A stretch of 64,000 nt of DNA from Coccinella septempunctata. Taxonomy: Eukaryota; Arthropoda; Insecta; Coleoptera; Coccinellidae. How positions within the stretch are numbered: the first letter of the stretch is position 1; every line of letters begins with the position of its first letter. The translations under genes and the position numbers were made by a program. The notes below the pieces were generated by a model. That model searched no databases. It saw nothing but the letters and a program-made list of their open reading frames with translations, and had not been told where the DNA came from. Below are positions 59,260 to 64,000 of this stretch, piece by piece. The stretch is from contig NC_058190.1 in the NCBI RefSeq assembly GCF_907165205.1, positions 29,353,345 through 29,417,344 on the forward strand. The letters run 5' to 3'.

Positions 59260-62200
59260 AGCATACTATGTTGCGTCCATACATTGTCTTTGGGCCATAC
59301 ACTATTGCGTCCTGAATAATACTGCGTCCGTATACCGGACGCAGCATTGTTTTTCAAAGTTTTCTCTGGTATTTCGAGGGATTCAACGACAGGGGTGGTC
59401 GCAAATCGTGAAGGACGTCGAGAGCTATCTTTGGAACAACTATAGATTTCATTCATCTTTTGATAAAAGAGTTATTCTATGTTAAAAAACATATCTCCAG
59501 ACGCAGTAAAGTGCTTCTCCTGAAACCTAAAGTATATTTTTAGTTCACGCCAATTCCGCTTCGGGGGCGCTTCAAATGATGAAAACTGATATACAGTCAA
59601 TATACATCTCTCACACGACGCATAATGTTGCGTCCTAAATCTGGCAACTGTGTATACAAATAAACCAAGTTGTATTTGCACAACTGAAATGATTTAGCTT
59701 CCTAGGCTCCAAGGTCATCCCGAAAGTCTATTAGGTGAAGAATTGGATTCTGTCTCTAGAGCAATAGCAGGTCCGATTGAAGTGCCCTTATGGTGTTCTT
59801 TTGACTGATATTGTCATTATTATTTTTTCGAATGAAAAAAAATTATAACTCACGTGAATTTTATTCCACTTCAATTAGAAATCAAACGATAACACTTTCC
59901 AGAGAATAATCGGATTTATAAATTGACATGAAAGGTATCGCTTTATCAGCTTAAGCTTATGTCATCTCATTTCACTTGAGAATTAAAATTTTTTTATTCC
60001 ACTGGATGAATAAACGTCAACTTCCCTGTATTTTCCTCTTCATTTCTTTTTGTTCCCGAGGGACCAGGAACCGAGCTATAGAGTCATACGGTCATACAGA
60101 GCAGTTTTTGTTGATCGGTCGTCCTGTAGGCCATCTGGCTTTTGTGAATTGGTGTATTCTCCAGATTCTATGTTCTTATGTTGTTATCTACTACTTTCTT
60201 CATTGTCTTCAATAGAAACGATGTTGAATTCATTGTTCTTGAAGATTGTGGGTCCCCATTTTGTTGTGAAGGGAACTTTTGTCCTTCTCCATTTTCTGTG
60301 TATATGACTCATTCTAAGCAGCTTCTGGTTATCTTCAGAAGATGAAGACGAATCTCTTCTAGGATTTTTCTTCACACTTCTGGTGATCTATATAGATTGA
60401 AGGTGAAGGTCTATATTGCTGTATCGTTTCTAGTTATGGGTTTACTACCTATGAAGGTTGTTTTGGGAAAACTGAAAGATCGTTCCTGTTCTCCGTCGCT
60501 GAATTATCCGTCTGGCTTATTGAGCGATATTGTGGGGTTGATTACTCCTTTTGTCATGACCTTTTGTATTCTGTGTGCTGTGGGATTAGAAGTGACATTA
60601 CCACAAAAATCAAAAAGTTCTACAAATTATGTCAACTCTTGTATATATGTAGTGTCCTTGTAATATATTACATAATAAGGACTGTCTGTCAAAGTGTATA
60701 TCACAGAGATGCGAGTTCTGATTGAATTTACAACAAATCATACTGTACACAGATGACTGAAACAATATATTTGTTCTGGGCGTAGTAAGGTTGAACAAGC
60801 GTACGGGTCTAGAACTTGGGCGTCCTACATGAAATCCTACTCTAGCGAGTAGATGTGCCATTCAAGGGTCCATGAAGGAACCTCAAACAAACAACGCCCT
60901 TCCTGACATCAAGCTTAACTGCACCGAATTTATTCAACAAAACAGCATGATCTTACTCAAAAAAACTTCTTTGAACAGCCTCCATTAGTCCGAGAGTTGG
61001 CAACTAAATTCGGCAAAAGTTTTGTACTGGCGCATAATTTAATATGATTTAGTATTGAGGGTGTACATAAGTCAGCACTCACTCTCAAGGTCAGGTAGTG
61101 AAACACCTAGCGGCGACGCGCTTTGATGTAGGTATATGAAATTACAACAACGGTGTGTCAGTACACCACATAAGTTGCTGCCTTGACGATGTTGTTTCAA
61201 AAGAATTGTATTGCCTGAAACTGCATTTACTGCTTAAATATCATATATTATTTGTGAGTGAAATATTCAGACCACATATCAATAGAAGAGAGGCAGTCAG
61301 CAGTCACCCCAAAGTACGGATATTGTAATTTTATATAAATCAAAGAGCGTCGCCGTCAGATGTTCCACTACCTGACCTTTTAGCGTGGGTGCTGATTCAT
61401 ATACACCATCAAAACTAACTCATATTTAATTATGATCCATTACAAATCTTTTGCCGATTTTCGTCACCACCTCTCGGAATATATGTCATTGTGATGTGTA
61501 TGGCAATCGTATATTGGGTTCCAAGCAATTCATCCAAACTCCAGTTTGCTCGTCACAAATGTATTGAACAGCAAAATCATGGTTTCCGGTTCAGAAAATA
61601 TCTGCTATTACGCACGATGAATTCATACAATCTTTGCCTCGTACCAAGTAAATGATTAACATGAGGATCAAATGTAAAAGTATATAGTTCTTTTTCCTGG
61701 TGTACGTGGCGACATTGCACTCAAAAATGCTCAATGGTAGTTGATTTCTGCCACACCAAATCAAGAATGAGTCCACAAGGCACGCTGCAGGAAACGCTGT
61801 CTTCAATAGTCGGCATGAGCCCATGCTCGAATAGGATTAGTTAGATGCATCCTCACTTGTTCAAACTTCCGGGAGTGGATAACTGGAGTGGAAGGCCTCT
61901 AAAATTCCCTGATCGACTTTTTGTTCCAGATCGTAATGCGAGAGGTTTGGCCAATTAGTTTCGAACTGTTGTAAGTTTTGCTTCAGATGGAACTTAATGG
62001 TGGATCAGTTCCTCTTCTGTTATTTTATATTCGATTATCCTATGGTCAGAGATTAATGGTTTTGTCACCATTTCCCAAGCTTAAACACTTCTTCTGGAAG
62101 CTGCGTTGACCATTGTCACGTCCAGAACCCCTGTTCTTGCCCTAGTGACAGAACCCTGTGTTGTCCCCAAGTTCTTGAGATAGTTCTTCATTCTGCCAGA

Positions 62201-63416
62201 GTTCTGCAGGCCAGAATAATCTCCAATTCTTTCTTTGATCTTTGGAGGTACAAATGAGAGCTTTGGTTATTTGTATATGCCATAAACTTCTCTCAGTTGG
62301 AAGTAAAGAATTCGCATTGTGTCTCTCTATATACCCTGATAAAGTATGAATTCTGCAAGCGGACAAGATGTGCATAAGAGTTTTCGTCGATCATGGCTAG
62401 CCCTGCAAGATGTTGAGGTGACCACTTGCATTATATTCTTCTTATACTACCTAGTATTCTAGTATCTAGTATCACTCCATCTTGATGAACAAATCCTCCC
62501 GTTTACGACATCAGCTCAGCCGACTCCATAAAAGCAGAAGATGATTTTTACAGCAAGTCATGGTCTTTCAATCTCTTGAAATATATAAAGTATATGTTTA
62601 CTCATATGATATTCGAATGAAAACTTCAGTTTTGCTTGTCAATCTGGCATTCTAATATCTTTTGTTCTGCTGGCGTGATAGATTTTCCTACTAGCTTAAG
62701 ATCGATTCATATGTCGGATATTAGCTTCTCCAAAGCACTCCAGCTCTTTGACTTTGATTTTATGATGAGCTACTATTCCCTTGAGTGGGTCTTGACCTCT
62801 CAATAATCTTATTCCATTTCCAACTTTTGTGTATAATGTTGGTATTGCATACTTTGAAACCCCTGTCTTCCTGCTTTCGAGGAAAGTATATCTTTTGTAT
62901 CGAAGAGTTACAGTTACAGTTTGTTCGGCGCATCTGTCGAATCCCCCAGACCTGCTACCGCGACCAAAGCGGTCTATTGTGGCACACAAACAAGCTCAAA
63001 GAGCTAAACTTCTACCTCCAGTGCCATCTTCCAAGAGAACCTTGTCTGCCGATGGGCAGTCACTGAGGATATGCTCAATGGTTTCGTCCAGAATTTCATT
63101 TTCCGTCTATTTGACTACCCTGAGAGAGTAGTGACTCTCCAGTTTGCCAAATTGTTCGTAGGATAAACGTAGGATAAACTAACAACTGTGCAGTTAATGC
63201 ATTCCTAATTGAAGTTATCTCCAGAGCACCACTCTCTCACATTCATTTGTTATAAAAAAAAAAACCGAAAATGAAATATATAACGTTTTTAAAATTATAA
63301 CATAATCACTAAAGCTCTTCTTGACAAAAAGACACTCAAAGAGTGTTTGAAACTTTCTGAAATACGATTCCCCAAGTGGGCAGTCCACAAACTAAGGATG
63401 ATAGCCATCATAAATA
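59256..63416 (+). mobile_element. (TA)n-associated TIR element, unit C (interrupted at the right)
   Basis: The left TIR at 59256-59278 is identical to that of A. It is direct with A through 63416, where ATCATAAATA stops matching and a CAGGGTC-type element begins. It has one copy of the ~280-bp internal block (60405-60660) and an endonuclease-fragment region at about 62000-62200 (minus). Its 69-codon subterminal frame (59472-59681) translates identically to that of B (55113-55322). The right end of C is expected beyond the inserted element. Confidence 0.75.
62000..62200 (-). pseudogene. LINE APE-type endonuclease C-terminal fragment in unit C
   Basis: The same DNA block as 48179-48376 and 53789-53986, with an indel and substitutions. 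The minus strand again shows the LDVTMVNAASRR region and a weakened SDH block. Confidence 0.6.
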
Positions 63417-64000
63417 CAGGGTCTTTCACGAGGAACCTCATTGTATTTTCATGGAATTCAGCACTTATAAGTATTTCACGATGCTGATGAAATCTAAAAT
63501 ATTTTCAAGGCATGAGCACCTCCGGTTTTTCCGGAAATAACGTTAACTTCCGTTTTTCATATTAGAACACCATTTTTTTATTGCAGAAATAGATTCCTTA
63601 GAAAATTTCAAGTTATTTTGATGTAAAATTTTTTCAGTTTTGGTTGGAAAATTCTCTCTGAGCGGGAAAATTCGAAAAAAAAATCGAAAATAGAGCTCCG
63701 CTGAAACAAGAATAACTTCGAGGTTTTTGGATGGAAAATTTTCATTTTTGGGATTTTTCAAGATGTAAGATTGATGTATCCACTTTAAAAAATCGAAATC
63801 GCGATTCATGATACAGGGGGTAAAAAAATCGCTTTCAAAGTTAGGGATGACAAAATCGTGAAAAATCAATTTTTCAAATTAGAACCCCATTTTTTTATGG
63901 CAGATATTGAATGTACGTTAAAAAATAATGTGAGTGTATGCATCACACTCTTGCCATAAAGTGGATATTTTCTGAGTTATTCACAAAAAACTGTTTTTCG
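63417..64000. mobile_element. left part of a TIR element inserted in unit C (runs off the window)
   Basis: TA at 63415-63416, then CAGGGTCTTTCACGAGGAAC. The A and B copies of the unit continue past this point without it. It contains two diverged copies of a block with ATTAGAAC(A/C)CCATTTTTTTAT (about 63563 and 63879). The minus frame 63543-63869 has no recognised motif. Confidence 0.65.

Overview
This window is eukaryotic, almost certainly insect, nuclear DNA: AT-rich, intron-rich and crowded with transposable elements. The host exons resemble insect proteins and the transposons are typical arthropod types (mariner/IS630, Helitron, Penelope-like, non-LTR). A beetle is plausible, but the sequence alone does not fix the order.

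Host genes. (1) The plus strand carries the last six coding exons (2067-35216) of a PLP-dependent decarboxylase of the aspartate 1-decarboxylase / cysteine-sulfinate decarboxylase / glutamate decarboxylase family. The PQQCS motif favours the aspartate/cysteine-sulfinate type, the group that includes Drosophila black. All exons join in frame to 398 residues ending in a stop, and the N-terminal part lies left of the window. One intron has a GC donor, and the Trp normally before the NPHK lysine motif is replaced. (2) On the minus strand, 41072-41363 is the last exon of a UDP-glycosyltransferase (membrane anchor and KKXX tail), convergent with the decarboxylase. (3) A possible unassigned minus-strand exon lies at 33216-33441 inside the last decarboxylase intron.

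Mobile DNA, left to right: a repeat family carrying a nested MITE (444-1390); a hAT transposase relic (about 3678-4370); a fold-back element (5563-6589); IS630/mariner relics (9798-10800); a CR1-like LINE tail (13546-13880); an R4/Dong-type LINE (13890-16188) carrying a 140-bp Penelope-end insertion (16189-16328) with a 12-bp target duplication; a complete but dead mariner (17885-19175); a second copy of the first repeat (20133-20738); fold-back and MITE elements (20798-23026); a jockey/I-like LINE 3' end (24600-25365); a 700-bp fold-back (25406-26111); an intact-looking transposon with ~805-bp inverted repeats and a 351-codon transposase (27417-30270), inserted 2 bp inside a Helitron; a second intact short Helitron (33701-33970); and a 324-bp tandem duplication (32070-32690).

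At 36455-40501 is an inverted-dimer Penelope-like element with GIY-YIG and RT remains, two degenerate hammerhead-ribozyme-like motifs, a 17-bp target duplication and a TIR transposon nested in its middle.

From 44076 to 63416 three copies (A, B inverted, C) of a large repeat dominate. Each end lies directly against a (TA)n tract and carries a 23-bp terminal inverted repeat followed by many TTGCGTCC-type subterminal motifs. A and B form a giant palindrome (44076-55538) with an orphan third end in its centre. This (TA)n-associated element is the best candidate for something undescribed. The interior holds permuted LINE fragments (endonuclease, RNase H-like, C-terminal motif). C is interrupted at 63417 by another TA-inserting element that runs off the window.
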